Part shown: piece after piece, positions 7,992-15,903 of the stretch
How the letters are laid out: every line of letters begins with the position of its first letter
Numbering within the stretch: position 1 is the first letter of the stretch
NCBI RefSeq assembly: GCF_036345155.1
Contig: NZ_CP107772.1
Location: forward strand, 6,944,001-7,008,000
Reading direction: 5' to 3'
Origin: Streptomyces sp. NBC_00582
Lineage (GTDB): Bacteria > Actinomycetota > Actinomycetes > Streptomycetales > Streptomycetaceae
Length of the DNA stretch: 64,000 bases
Made by a program: the position numbers and the translations under genes
Notes under the pieces: model-generated
What the model was told of the DNA's origin: nothing
Databases searched by the model: none
What the model saw: the letters and a program-made list of their open reading frames with translations, nothing else

Positions 7992-8372
7992 ATGACCAAC
8001 TCCGCCAACCTCGCCACCGAGGGTATAAACGTCGACGATCTGTGCTCTTATGCCGTCGACGTCTGGGTGAGCGACCACAGCATCCTGACGGACGAGGAGC
8101 GCCTCCTCCAGGTGCTGCGCACGGCCGCCGAAAAGGGAAATGCCACGGTACTCGGTGAAGCGTCGCACGTTTTCCCGAACGGCGCCGTGACCGCCATTCT
8201 CCTGCTTTCCGCCTCGCATCTGAGCATTCACACCTGGCCCGAATTCAGCCTGGCCAACGTCGATCTGCTCGCCTACGGCCGGCTGAACGGCGAGCGGATG
8301 ATGCAGAGCGTGGAGCTCGGCCTTTCCCCGACGAAGATCAACGTCACGCGCATGCTGCGCGCGGTGCACTAG
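7992..8372 (+). CDS. speD: SpeD-like pyruvoyl-dependent decarboxylase (AdoMet decarboxylase family)
   Basis: 126 residues. The signature ASHLSIHTWPE (74-84) is the SpeD processing site: S75 would become the pyruvoyl cofactor after self-cleavage, and H80 is the partner histidine. Canonical SpeD makes decarboxylated SAM, the aminopropyl donor for BpsA-type enzymes, so the neighbourhood fits. Two departures from textbook SpeD: Ala rather than Glu precedes S75, and the catalytic Cys of VDVFTCG is Tyr here (VDLLAYG, Y95). Some SpeD homologues are reported to have become ornithine or arginine decarboxylases, so the substrate is open. The ATG at 7992 is the only workable start: an in-frame ATG at 7947 is followed directly by a stop. 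Confidence 0.82.
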   Translation: MTNSANLATEGINVDDLCSYAVDVWVSDHSILTDEERLLQVLRTAAEKGNATVLGEASHVFPNGAVTAILLLSASHLSIHTWPEFSLANVDLLAYGRLNGERMMQSVELGLSPTKINVTRMLRAVH

Positions 8373-8400
8373 TTCCCTTCCCGCCGCCCCCGTCGCCGTC

Positions 8401-9129
8401 GTGATGCCCGTGCAGGTCTCGTGGCAGGTCTCGTGGGCGCGCTCCGCCGACGCCCACGAGGGGCTGCTCGCCCTGCTCGACCCGGTGGAGCGCGCCCGCC
8501 ACGAGGCGACCGTGGACCCGGCCTCCCGTGACCGGTTCCTCGTGGGCTGCGCCCTCAGCCGCCGGATCCTGGGCGAGCTGCTCGGCGTACCCCCCGAGGA
8601 CGTACCCCTGCGGCGCGTCTGCCCGACCTGCGGCGGACCGCACGGCAAACCCCGGCTGGCGGTCCGCGCCGGGTACGACTTCTCGGTCACCCACAGCGGT
8701 GACGTCGTCGGCGTGGCCGTGTGCCGGGGCGCGCAGGTGGGCCTGGACGTCGAGGAGGCCGACACCGCGCTCGACGTCGACGCCGCGGCCCGCACGGCGC
8801 TCTCCGCCCGAGAGACGGCCGCCTTCTACGCCCTGCCCCCGGCCGAGCGCAAGCCCGCCTTCCTGCGGATCTGGACGCGGAAGGAGGCGGTGCTCAAGGC
8901 CCTGGGCGTGGGCCTGCGCGCACCGCTGCGCGAGTTGGAGGTGTCCGGCGCCGACGCCCCTGCGGCAGTCCTGACCTGGCCGGACCGCCTCGCCGACGGC
9001 CCACGGACGACCTTGACGGACCTCACGGTGGACGGCCTCCATCCGGCAGCGCTGGCGGTGACGACCGGAGCGGGGCGGGAGCGCGCGGCGCTAGGCGTCG
9101 GGAAGCAGCCCGGCCATGCGGGGCCGTGA
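8401..9129 (+). CDS. 4'-phosphopantetheinyl transferase, Sfp type
   Basis: 242 residues from a GTG immediately followed by an ATG (8404 is an equal alternative). It moves phosphopantetheine from CoA to a carrier-protein serine. The two catalytic signatures are intact: GLDVEE (magnesium ligands D116 and E118) and WTRKEAVLKALG (W158, K161, E162, K166). A CPTCGGPHGKP segment (74-84) is typical of actinobacterial Sfp enzymes. It lies 28 bp after speD with the same polarity and probably activates the ACP encoded at 4338-4616, possibly among others. Confidence 0.92.
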   Translation: MMPVQVSWQVSWARSADAHEGLLALLDPVERARHEATVDPASRDRFLVGCALSRRILGELLGVPPEDVPLRRVCPTCGGPHGKPRLAVRAGYDFSVTHSGDVVGVAVCRGAQVGLDVEEADTALDVDAAARTALSARETAAFYALPPAERKPAFLRIWTRKEAVLKALGVGLRAPLRELEVSGADAPAAVLTWPDRLADGPRTTLTDLTVDGLHPAALAVTTGAGRERAALGVGKQPGHAGP

Positions 9130-9197
9130 AGCGGGCTGGTGGCCGGACCTCGGCCGAGGCGACGGCTACCGGCTCCGGTCTCGTGATTGCGGCATCG

Positions 9198-9404
9198 TCA
9201 TCGCATCGGCATCGTGTCTTCGATCCCCTCCGAACCTGCGAAGAACCGAGCCGCGTTCTGAGGGACGCCCCGAGGGGGGTCCGGCACGGTAACTGGAATG
9301 CGCCAGTAGTTCGGCCGTTGCGATTCGACAATGGCGAGCACGACGATCAGAAGCGGCATCGATATGACGAACAGGAGCCCGAGCAGAGACCAGATGTCGT
9401 CCAT
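9198..9404 (-). CDS. small single-span membrane protein
   Basis: 68 residues with one strong hydrophobic segment (SLLGLLFVISMPLLIVVLAIV, about residues 6-26) and a polar cytoplasmic-type tail. The ATG has GTAGGGG upstream. No family recognised. It is supported by the coherent membrane segment and by standing alone between unrelated genes. Confidence 0.5.
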   Translation of the reverse strand: MDDIWSLLGLLFVISMPLLIVVLAIVESQRPNYWRIPVTVPDPPRGVPQNAARFFAGSEGIEDTMPMR

Positions 9405-9891
<487 letters not shown>

Positions 9892-10044
9892 TCACCTGTC
9901 GTCATCCTGCGTGCGCACACGCGCCAGCTCTTCACCCCCGAACGCCTGGGAGACGAAGTCGAGGAAAGCCCCGGTGTCGTCGGTGACGACCCAGGGAGCG
10001 ACGGTGGTGTAGCCCGCCGGCGCGGAGTTGGTCTGCTCGGACAT
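9892..10044 (-). pseudogene. truncated VOC/PhnB-like (glyoxalase-fold) gene
   Basis: Only 50 codons remain. They match the start of a VOC-family protein (YTTVAPWVVTDDTGAFLDF then AFGGEELARV), a family normally ~130-150 residues long. The frame stops just before the second half of the first beta-alpha module, and I cannot find the rest in another frame. The most likely reading is a decayed gene. Confidence 0.6.
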
Positions 10045-10123
10045 AACGGCCCTTCCGCCCATGTAGATTGCCAGCCACGACGCCAAAGGGCATCCAGGTC
10101 GGTTTCTGTCCTGTATGGAGGTA

Positions 10124-10855
10124 TCAGCCAAGGTGCCGGGCGAAGAACCGGAGCGTGCTGTCCATCTCGAAAGCCGGAACCGCACCGTGCTTGCCGGGGT
10201 TGGCGTGCAGCGTCTTCTCTGTCGAGGCGAACGCGTCGAACAGTGCCAGGCTCTGGGTCCGTGGCACTCGTTCATCGTCCCACTGCACGAGGAACTCCAC
10301 CGGAACGGTAATCCGCGCGGCGGCCTCGGCTGAGACCTCCGCACCGCCCAGGCCCAGCACCGCCGCCCGAACCCGGGACTCGGCGGCAACAAGCGGGACA
10401 CCGATCACGCAGCCCAGCGACACACCCCAGTAGCCGACCGGGCCAATGCCAACATGACTGAGCTTCTGGACCGCGTCGAGGACGGTCTGCCATTCGGGCA
10501 CGATCTGGCGGACAACGAGCGCCTGGAATCGGGCGATCAGCGGGGCCAGTTCCTCGCCGGCGTCAAGCCGGGCCTCGTACTCCGTCGCGATCCGGGTGAA
10601 CTCCTCATGGTCCGGCCGGTCACCGTGGCTGGGCGCATCGACCGCCACCACGGCGAAACCGCACTCGGCCACGAAACGGCGCGCACGGTCCACGATGTCA
10701 GGGTCCTTCTTGTGCTGACCGCCGCCATGCCCCATGGCAATCAGGGGGCGGATCCCCCTGGCACCTTGTGGAGTCCATAGCGCGCCAGGGATGTCGCCGA
10801 GGAGGAAGAGCTGTTCGAAGACGCCGTCGGCCGACGTCTCAGAGACAAAGCGCAT
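10124..10855 (-). CDS. alpha/beta hydrolase (dienelactone-hydrolase-like)
   Basis: 243 residues with the full alpha/beta hydrolase layout: oxyanion region MGHGGG (41-46), nucleophile elbow GVSLG (S146), acid in QWDDE (D193/D194), and histidine in PGKHGA (H223). No signal peptide, so it is cytoplasmic. The substrate cannot be told from sequence. It is leftward and the last intact chromosomal gene before the prophage. Confidence 0.88.
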   Translation of the reverse strand: MRFVSETSADGVFEQLFLLGDIPGALWTPQGARGIRPLIAMGHGGGQHKKDPDIVDRARRFVAECGFAVVAVDAPSHGDRPDHEEFTRIATEYEARLDAGEELAPLIARFQALVVRQIVPEWQTVLDAVQKLSHVGIGPVGYWGVSLGCVIGVPLVAAESRVRAAVLGLGGAEVSAEAAARITVPVEFLVQWDDERVPRTQSLALFDAFASTEKTLHANPGKHGAVPAFEMDSTLRFFARHLG

Positions 10856-11242
10856 AGCGTTTCGGGCCTTTCGGGGTGCCTGCGGCGGGTGCCTTCGACT
10901 GTCTCGCGCCGTAAATCACGAGTTCGCGTGGGCAGCCGTTACGCGGCACGCGATCAGGCGGCGCATTCTGCGGACGAACCCCTCCCCAAGGCGAACGAGT
11001 CGACGGCCGTCACCAGGACCAGCAACGCGGTGGACAACATGTAGCCATGCGGATACAAAACGTGACACTCCCCAGGGAGGACAGGCGGCATTCTCGCAGG
11101 CTCGGTCATCCGCCGGACGAGGCGCAGCGCACGCAAGGCTGCCCTGCCCCCGCACGTCTTCGAGTCGCCCACGGCTTCTACGGGGCCACCCGTGTAACCC
11201 CGGGGGGTTTTGTCGCGTCACGTGAAACCCGCTCTGAACAGC
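10856..11242. other. 387-bp chromosomal spacer before attL
   Basis: There is no confident gene. A leftward frame near 10954-11106 would encode a ~50-residue peptide with a hydrophobic run (TALLVLVTAVDSFALG) preceded by ECHVLYPHGY, a relative of the EAHVLYLHGY string near 9600. It has no good ribosome site and is left uncalled. Confidence 0.35.
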
Positions 11243-11267
11243 AAAAACGCCCTCCCGGAGGAGGGCG
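11243..11267 (-). terminator. original chromosomal terminator of tRNA-Arg
   Basis: CGCCCTCC / GGAGGGCG stem with a CGGA loop, followed on the leftward strand by TTTTTGC. It lies 8 bp outside attL. Before integration it would have stood just after the tRNA-Arg 3' end; the prophage now separates the two by 51.6 kb. Confidence 0.8.
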
Positions 11268-11275
11268 GAGACTGG

Positions 11276-11319
11276 GCGCCCCCGGCAGGACTCGAACCTG
11301 CGGCCAAGCGCTTAGAAGG
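11276..11319. repeat. attL core, 44-bp direct repeat
   Basis: Identical over 44 bp to 62909-62952. It covers the tRNA-Arg 3' half from the anticodon loop to the acceptor end and stops being tRNA-like after TTAGAAGG, so this copy is a remnant rather than a working tRNA. Confidence 0.93.
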
Positions 11320-11441
11320 TGTGCAAGGTTTAGCGATGTGCTCACCTGCGTTTATGCAGGTCGCTCGGAACCAAACTAAAGAAAAGCGCTTGGCCTGAGA
11401 TTCTTGGAACTTTGACGCGATCTCGGCCCCCCGAACGGAGC

Positions 11442-11478
11442 CCGCCCCGGCCGCCACTGTACGGGGCGGCCGGGGCGG
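11442..11478. terminator. strong GC hairpin, terminator-like
   Basis: CCGCCCCGGCCGCC pairs perfectly with GGCGGCCGGGGCGG across a 9-nt loop. Lying between the last phage gene and attL, it could insulate the prophage from the chromosome. Confidence 0.55.
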
Positions 11479-11653
11479 TCAGAGCGCGACTCCGTACTTT
11501 GGACGGACGGGACCTCGCGCGTGAGGGACCTGTCGCGCTCGCCATGGGGGTGCGGCGGGTGATCCGCGCGCTACGGAGAGCTATACCAGGTGTTCACCGG
11601 TACGTGCATATGACAAATGTTAATCGAACGCGCTTTCGGGTGGTGAGGCGGGC

Positions 11654-11693
11654 CGCTCGGCGGGACGTACGGGGGGACGTCAACCGCCGAGCG
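11654..11693 (-). terminator. terminator of the leftmost phage operon
   Basis: CGCTCGGCGG / CCGCCGAGCG stem, beginning 8 bp after the stop of the 11701-12336 gene, with an inner ACGT pairing. Confidence 0.65.
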
Positions 11694-11700
11694 ACCCTGT

Positions 11701-12336
11701 CTATCGGCAGCGCGCGAGTTCGCGCTGCAGGTCGACGATCGTGCAGCCGTGCAGGGACCGCACGAGCTGCCCAGCGAGCACCCATCGGGCGGCCGCCGTG
11801 CCGTACGCGACGACGTCGGCGTTCGCGGTCCGCACCGGATACCCGAATGCCGACGGCGCCCATACGCGCCCGTACACCCCGCACACCTCGCTCGCGTGGA
11901 CCCGCACGGCGACGTTGCTGTCGACCAGGTGCGGGCACATCTCGACCGCCTTGCCCGCGCACGGTAGGCAGATCGGCGGGTGCACCGTGAGCAGATCGTT
12001 CGGCCACCCGTCCCAATCGGCCCGGTTGTCTTCGAGCAGCCATAGCACGCCGCGGCGATCGCGATCGGCCGGCCGCCCGCACACCTGACAGAGGAGATAG
12101 CGCATCGCCTCGCACTGTCGATCCGGGTGCACCTCGCCGTATCGCGGGCGGCCGGTGCCGGGTGCCATGGCGCGGCTGTTCCACAGCACGCCGAATTGGT
12201 CGCGGTCCTCGGGCGTCTCGTCAGCGAACGCGACGCCGCCTCGCGCCGCGTACACGACATTGCGTCGCAGTCGCGGCTCGCCGCTCCACGCCGCGATGAA
12301 CGGCACGACGTCCGGCCGGGGCGGTGCAGACGTCAT
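11701..12336 (-). CDS. hypothetical protein with zinc-binding CxxC motifs
   Basis: 211 residues. CQVCGRP (~83-89) and CLPCAGKAVEMCPH (~122-135) look like a split treble-clef or zinc-ribbon site. The rest is mixed alpha/beta with no membrane segment. It is last in a five-gene leftward set whose members overlap by 4 bp. I recognise the set as one repeated around streptomycete chromosomes beside XRE regulators, but not the function of this member. Confidence 0.65.
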   Translation of the reverse strand: MTSAPPRPDVVPFIAAWSGEPRLRRNVVYAARGGVAFADETPEDRDQFGVLWNSRAMAPGTGRPRYGEVHPDRQCEAMRYLLCQVCGRPADRDRRGVLWLLEDNRADWDGWPNDLLTVHPPICLPCAGKAVEMCPHLVDSNVAVRVHASEVCGVYGRVWAPSAFGYPVRTANADVVAYGTAAARWVLAGQLVRSLHGCTIVDLQRELARCR

Positions 12337-12671
12337 GAGGCGACACCGCCGGCGCGCTGCAGCTCAAGCACGATCCGGGCGAGTTCGGCCACGCGCAGCG
12401 CGTTCGCGAGGGGTCCCCAACTGAGTTCCTCGCGGGGCATGTCCTCGGCCCGGTCGAGGGCGTTCACCATGCGGTACCAGTCGCGCGAGCGGTGCGGAGT
12501 CCGGCCGGCGAGGCGCTGCACGAGCGTCGTGAGCCGGGCGATCTCCTCGTGCAGCAGCTTGTCGATCTCGACGAGCCGCTCGTGCGGCGGGAACGTCCGG
12601 GTCGCGTCGAACGCATCGGAGATCAGTTCGGGAATCGGGTCTGCCTCGACCTGGTCGTGCGTCACAGTCAT
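12333..12671 (-). CDS. DUF6415-type protein
   Basis: 112 residues, mostly helical. The run PPHERLVEIDKLLHEEI, then PHRSRDWYRMVNALDRAED and a closing ALRVAELARIVLEL, fits the DUF6415 family often annotated near streptomycete regulators. Its function is unknown. Coupled by ATGA overlap to both neighbours. Confidence 0.65.
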   Translation of the reverse strand: MTVTHDQVEADPIPELISDAFDATRTFPPHERLVEIDKLLHEEIARLTTLVQRLAGRTPHRSRDWYRMVNALDRAEDMPREELSWGPLANALRVAELARIVLELQRAGGVAS

Positions 12672-13171
12672 CGCGCGCCGCCCATGTGGACGGTGGCGAG
12701 CGCCGCGGCGTACGCCTCGTGCAGCAGATCAGCCTCGGTGAGCGGCCCGCCCTCTTGCGGCGAGACGATCCACGTGTGCCCCATCTGCGTGCGCGGTGCG
12801 ACCGTCGCCGGGTGCGGCACGGCGACGCGTGCGCCCTCGGTGAGCACCTCGGCGTCGGGCAGTTCCCACCGGGCGGCCGAGCCGACCGGCACGAGCACCT
12901 CGACGGCGTCGGGGGTGTGCTGCGCCGGGCCCACCGGTGTGCCGGCCTGTCGCATCTGCTGCACGGTCCGCCACCCGAGCGCGCGAGGCACGCGGACGAC
13001 GTCCCACGCTTTACCGGCGGGCACCTCGACGAGTTCGCCCTGATCCCACGCCGCGAGGGCGCCTGTCACGCTCGTCTCGGTATCCCGAATCCAGTCGAGC
13101 GCCGTGAACCCGTCGAACCCGCCGGCCACGAGTCGAGCGCTGCCGATGCGCCCGGTCTCTTCGCCCTTCAC
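12668..13171 (-). CDS. hypothetical protein of the XRE-TPR cassette
   Basis: 167 residues, soluble. The central part (ELVEVPAGKAWDVVRVPRALGWRTV) and the end (GHTWIVSPQEGGPLTEADLLHEAYAAAL) resemble the small proteins that accompany XRE-TPR regulators in streptomycetes. No catalytic motif is visible. ATGA overlaps on both sides place it firmly in the operon. Confidence 0.6.
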   Translation of the reverse strand: MKGEETGRIGSARLVAGGFDGFTALDWIRDTETSVTGALAAWDQGELVEVPAGKAWDVVRVPRALGWRTVQQMRQAGTPVGPAQHTPDAVEVLVPVGSAARWELPDAEVLTEGARVAVPHPATVAPRTQMGHTWIVSPQEGGPLTEADLLHEAYAAALATVHMGGAR

Positions 13172-13395
13172 CGGACAACCTCCGGGCGGGCGACCGCCGG
13201 CTGCTCGGGAATGGGCACGAGGGCGACGCGCAGGTTCGCGAACAGCGCCTCAGCCTCGGCACGTGACAGCACGAGGTCGGGATACCCCTGCGCCTCGTCG
13301 AGGGCGTACAGGGTGATGGGCACGCGAACCTCGCCAGTGCGGGCGTCGCATGCGGGCTGCGAGCCTCGGCGCAGCGATGCGTGTAAGTGGGACAT
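13168..13395 (-). CDS. small hypothetical protein, first gene of the cassette operon
   Basis: 75 residues starting at the ATG at 13395 (MSHLHASLRRG). It has a mid-region TLYALDEAQGYPDLVLSRAEAEALF and a Pro-rich end. A longer in-frame extension upstream would run through the inverted-repeat region and is rejected. It immediately follows the palindromes at 13403-13471, so it is probably the operon's first gene and controlled by the adjacent regulator. Confidence 0.6.
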   Translation of the reverse strand: MSHLHASLRRGSQPACDARTGEVRVPITLYALDEAQGYPDLVLSRAEAEALFANLRVALVPIPEQPAVARPEVVR

Positions 13396-13402
13396 CGGAC
13401 CC

Positions 13403-13471
13403 CCGGTCGGTAGTCGCGGAGTCACGTACCGTAGACCGACTACCGACCGGTAACGGGGACAGATTGTCCCC
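13403..13471. promoter_or_regulatory. inverted repeats, putative operator of the XRE-TPR regulator
   Basis: CCGGTCGGTAGTCG (13403-13416) and its exact complement (13437-13450) flank a 20-bp spacer. Adjacent is GGGGACA-GAT-TGTCCCC (13455-13471), followed by two more TGTCCC words (13473-13486). They lie between the regulator stop and the next gene start, an ordinary place for an operator. Confidence 0.55.
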
Positions 13472-13489
13472 CTGTCCCAACCTGTCCCC

Positions 13490-14731
13490 TTACCCCACTG
13501 CTGTGGGAACGCCGATCGCCTCGGCGAGCCGGCTCGCCTCGGGGCGCATCGCGCGCGGGGCGTGCCGCCACAAGTCGGCGGCGACCGAGCGGGCCGACGG
13601 CGTGTACGCGACGGTCTCGGCACCGATCTCGTAAGCCATCTTCATGACGTGCAGCGCCGCCGTGCGGTCACCTCGCTGCAGGTGCCCGCGGGCGACCTCG
13701 ACCCACAGCCGTGCCCGGCGCTCGACCGACGGCATCACGTCGGGGTCGATGTTGTCGGCGAGGCCGATCGCGCGCGCCGACTTCCGCAGGTCGGTCGCAA
13801 CCGACACCGCGTGAAAGTCGACATTCGCGCGGCCGAACACAGTCGACGGGTGCACGTAGTTGGCCGGCAGGCTCTTCGCGACCTGGTCGCCCTTGTCCCA
13901 GTACCGCCACGCGTCGCCCTCGCGGCCGTCGCGAGCGACGGTGACCGCGGCGTGAAGCTGCAGCGCGCCGTACACGCCCCGCCAGTCGTCCGGCGAGTCG
14001 TCGAGGTGCGGGCGAATGAGGTCGGCCGCCTCGGTGACGACGCGCAGCGCCTCCTCGGGGTAGCTCGTCTCTCGCAGGATGTTGCCGAGGTTCCATGCGG
14101 CTGCCGCGATCGCGTCCGGCCGGTCCGCTTCCTGTGCTGAGCTGAGCGCGCGATCGGCCACGACCCACGCCAACTCGGCCGGGGCGACGTACGCAGTCGC
14201 TTGCCCGGTGAGCCGGTAGATATCCGACAGCGCGACCAGGGCGGCACGGCGCTGCTCGCCGTCGAGCGCGCGCACTGCCGCCTCGCCGTCGCGGATCAAG
14301 TCGGGCAGCAGCGCGCCGACCTCGGATCGGTTGTGCTCCGAGGTGTGCCACAGCCTCCACGATTGATCGACGCGCCCCTGCAGCACGGCCGGGTCGATGG
14401 GGCGTCCGGCCGGTGTGGCGAGGGACAGCGGACGGTTCATCACGGCTGCCCAGACGTCGGGCAGTCCGGGGTGCGTGAGCCGGCCGGTCGGTACCGGCTG
14501 CGCCGGCCCGTCGGTCTGCCCGGTGATCGCCGACAGATCTGAGAGCTGCAGGGCGGCCCCGAGCTTGACGAGCAGTGTGTGCGATGTCAGGTTCCGCTCG
14601 CCAGTCTCGATCTTCTTGAGCCAGTCGACGCCGCGGCCGCACATCTGCGCGAGCGCTTCGCGGGTGAGGCCGCGGGATTCCCGCAGCATCCGGATTCGTT
14701 CACCTGTGGACAGTTCGCCGGACGGGTCCAT
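13490..14731 (-). CDS. XRE-family transcriptional regulator with TPR-like C terminus
   Basis: 413 residues. The N-terminal helix-turn-helix (about 10-62: GERIRMLRESRGLTREALAQ, then WLKKIETGERNLTS) is a standard XRE domain. The remainder is an all-helical repeat array resembling TPR units (AIAAAAWNLGNILRET; ALQLHAAVTVARDG; RRARLWVEVARGHLQRGDRTAALHVM). In streptomycetes such proteins control small companion operons, sometimes tied to development or antibiotic production. Here it and its four partners sit at the attL end, away from phage functions, as cargo would. Confidence 0.85.
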   Translation of the reverse strand: MDPSGELSTGERIRMLRESRGLTREALAQMCGRGVDWLKKIETGERNLTSHTLLVKLGAALQLSDLSAITGQTDGPAQPVPTGRLTHPGLPDVWAAVMNRPLSLATPAGRPIDPAVLQGRVDQSWRLWHTSEHNRSEVGALLPDLIRDGEAAVRALDGEQRRAALVALSDIYRLTGQATAYVAPAELAWVVADRALSSAQEADRPDAIAAAAWNLGNILRETSYPEEALRVVTEAADLIRPHLDDSPDDWRGVYGALQLHAAVTVARDGREGDAWRYWDKGDQVAKSLPANYVHPSTVFGRANVDFHAVSVATDLRKSARAIGLADNIDPDVMPSVERRARLWVEVARGHLQRGDRTAALHVMKMAYEIGAETVAYTPSARSVAADLWRHAPRAMRPEASRLAEAIGVPTAVG

Positions 14732-14799
14732 GCCGCTCCTTCACGAGCCGGTGCCGTATCGCCAGAGTACGGCCGGCGTCAACGCCGGAACGCACGAAT

Positions 14800-14835
14800 G
14801 CGCCCCTGCCCGGCCGTGAGGCCAGACAGGGGCGC
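14800..14835 (-). terminator. terminator between lysis genes and the XRE cassette
   Basis: GCGCCCCTG / CAGGGGCGC stem with an inner GGCC pairing, 8 bp after the stop of the collagen-like gene. Confidence 0.7.
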
Positions 14836-14842
14836 AGTGTTG

Positions 14843-15520
14843 TCATGCGATGCGGCGGCGCTCGGCAGGCAGCCCGAGCAGCGTCGTCGAGGTCGGGCTC
14901 GGCGACGGGTCGCTCGGCTGCGGGGCGCCGTCGCGCCTGCAGATGAGGGCGTCGGGGTCCCATGACGGGGCCTGCAGGCTGTAGCCCGAGGGGCACGTCT
15001 GCCCGTCGCGGCCGTCCTGCCCGTTCGTGCCGTCCTTGCCGGGCGGTCCGGCGGGTCCTGCGGGTCCTGCGGGACCGGTCGGCCCTGCAGGACCGGGCGG
15101 CCCGGTCACCGTGGCGCCGGGTTCGCCCTGCGCGCCGGACGGTCCGGGCGAGGGCGTGATCGTCGGTGCCGCCTTGCCCGGCTCGCCCTGCGGCCCGCGG
15201 GGTCCTGTTGGACCGGGGATCGGCACCGGTACCTCGGCCCGCGCGGGCAGATCGTCGACCGCCCGCGACGGGTCCGGGGCGGCCGGTATCTTGCCCTCGG
15301 CCTTGACCTGTTCGCGCAGCACGCGCACGTCGCCGGCGAGGACTGAGACAGCGTCGCCGCGCAGGTTCGCCTCGGCCGCGAGCGCATCGGCCCGGCGTGC
15401 CTCGGCGTCGATCCGTAGCCACACCAGGACGACGGCACCGGACAGCACGAGCAGCACGGCGGCGACCGCGAGCGACCGCCACCGCTGCGCGAGGATCGGC
15501 TGAGCATGACGGCGCTTCAC
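14843..15520 (-). CDS. collagen-like membrane-anchored protein
   Basis: 225 residues: a basic N terminus, one transmembrane segment (~18-36, [17 protein letters not shown]), and a short coiled coil (~38-75). Two blocks of Gly-X-Y collagen repeats follow ([14 protein letters not shown] and a longer one ending [14 protein letters not shown]), then a Cys-containing tail (CPSGYSL...ICRRDG). Collagen repeats are frequent in actinophage tail fibres, but the membrane anchor and position after holin and endolysin suggest a host-surface or lysis-accessory role instead. The 4-bp overlap with its upstream neighbour supports the start. Confidence 0.8.
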   Translation of the reverse strand: MKRRHAQPILAQRWRSLAVAAVLLVLSGAVVLVWLRIDAEARRADALAAEANLRGDAVSVLAGDVRVLREQVKAEGKIPAAPDPSRAVDDLPARAEVPVPIPGPTGPRGPQGEPGKAAPTITPSPGPSGAQGEPGATVTGPPGPAGPTGPAGPAGPAGPPGKDGTNGQDGRDGQTCPSGYSLQAPSWDPDALICRRDGAPQPSDPSPSPTSTTLLGLPAERRRIA

Positions 15521-15849
15521 GTGGGTTGCCCTCCGAGTTCGACGATCCGTTCGCGCAGCAGCGTGTTCTCGGTCGTGAGCGCCGTGATCTGTCCCTGCAG
15601 CGCCGCCTTGTTGGCGCGCTCACTGGCCAGTTCGGCGTACGCCGCTGCGAGGCGCACCTCGTTCTCGGCGAGCTGCGCGCGCACCTTGTCGCGCTCCTCC
15701 TGCAGGTTGTCGACGAGCGTCGAGTACCCGCCGAGCACAGCGCCGGACTGTGAGGCAGCGTTCGCGCCTCGATGCCCGATCAGTGCGGCGGCGGCCGCCG
15801 CGAGCCCGACGACGATCGTTCCGACGGCGCCGAGCGTCGCAGCGTCCAC
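15517..15849 (-). CDS. small membrane protein with coiled coil, holin/spanin-like
   Basis: 110 residues. A hydrophobic N-terminal segment ([20 protein letters not shown], ~6-25) is followed by a long coiled coil ([19 protein letters not shown] ... [18 protein letters not shown]). Its position downstream of the holin and endolysin suggests a lysis accessory; there is no direct sequence proof. Confidence 0.65.
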   Translation of the reverse strand: MDAATLGAVGTIVVGLAAAAAALIGHRGANAASQSGAVLGGYSTLVDNLQEERDKVRAQLAENEVRLAAAYAELASERANKAALQGQITALTTENTLLRERIVELGGQPT

Positions 15850-15903
15850 GCGCTTGCCTCCGGTTGTGCAGTGGGGGGTGTGATCTCGGCCGTAAGGCCG
15901 GTG

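Larger units (their letters stand above)
11320..11700. other. non-coding phage left end with integrase arm-like repeats
   Basis: 381 bp without a gene. TTAGCGATGTGC (11330-11341) and GCGCTTGGCCT (11386-11396) each recur once beside attR (62846-62857 and 62834-62844), which suggests arm-type integrase sites. Between them a degenerate TGACCTGC-family box (CACCTGC at 11343, then GTTTATGCAGGT) is visible. A 14-bp perfect GC-rich inverted repeat lies at 11442-11478. Confidence 0.55.

Noticed and set aside
7587..8795. A leftward frame opposite speD and the phosphopantetheinyl transferase
   Set aside because: It conflicts with two motif-supported genes and has no ribosome site.
10916..11225. Short frames in the spacer before attL
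   Set aside because: No start context; mostly rare residues. Only the HVLY similarity was kept as an observation.
14962..15503. Frames opposite the collagen-like gene
   Set aside because: Repetitive Gly/Pro codons generate open frames on all strands.
14843..15520. Tail fibre on the basis of collagen repeats
   Set aside because: Transmembrane segment and lysis-side position do not fit a fibre, though it cannot be excluded.
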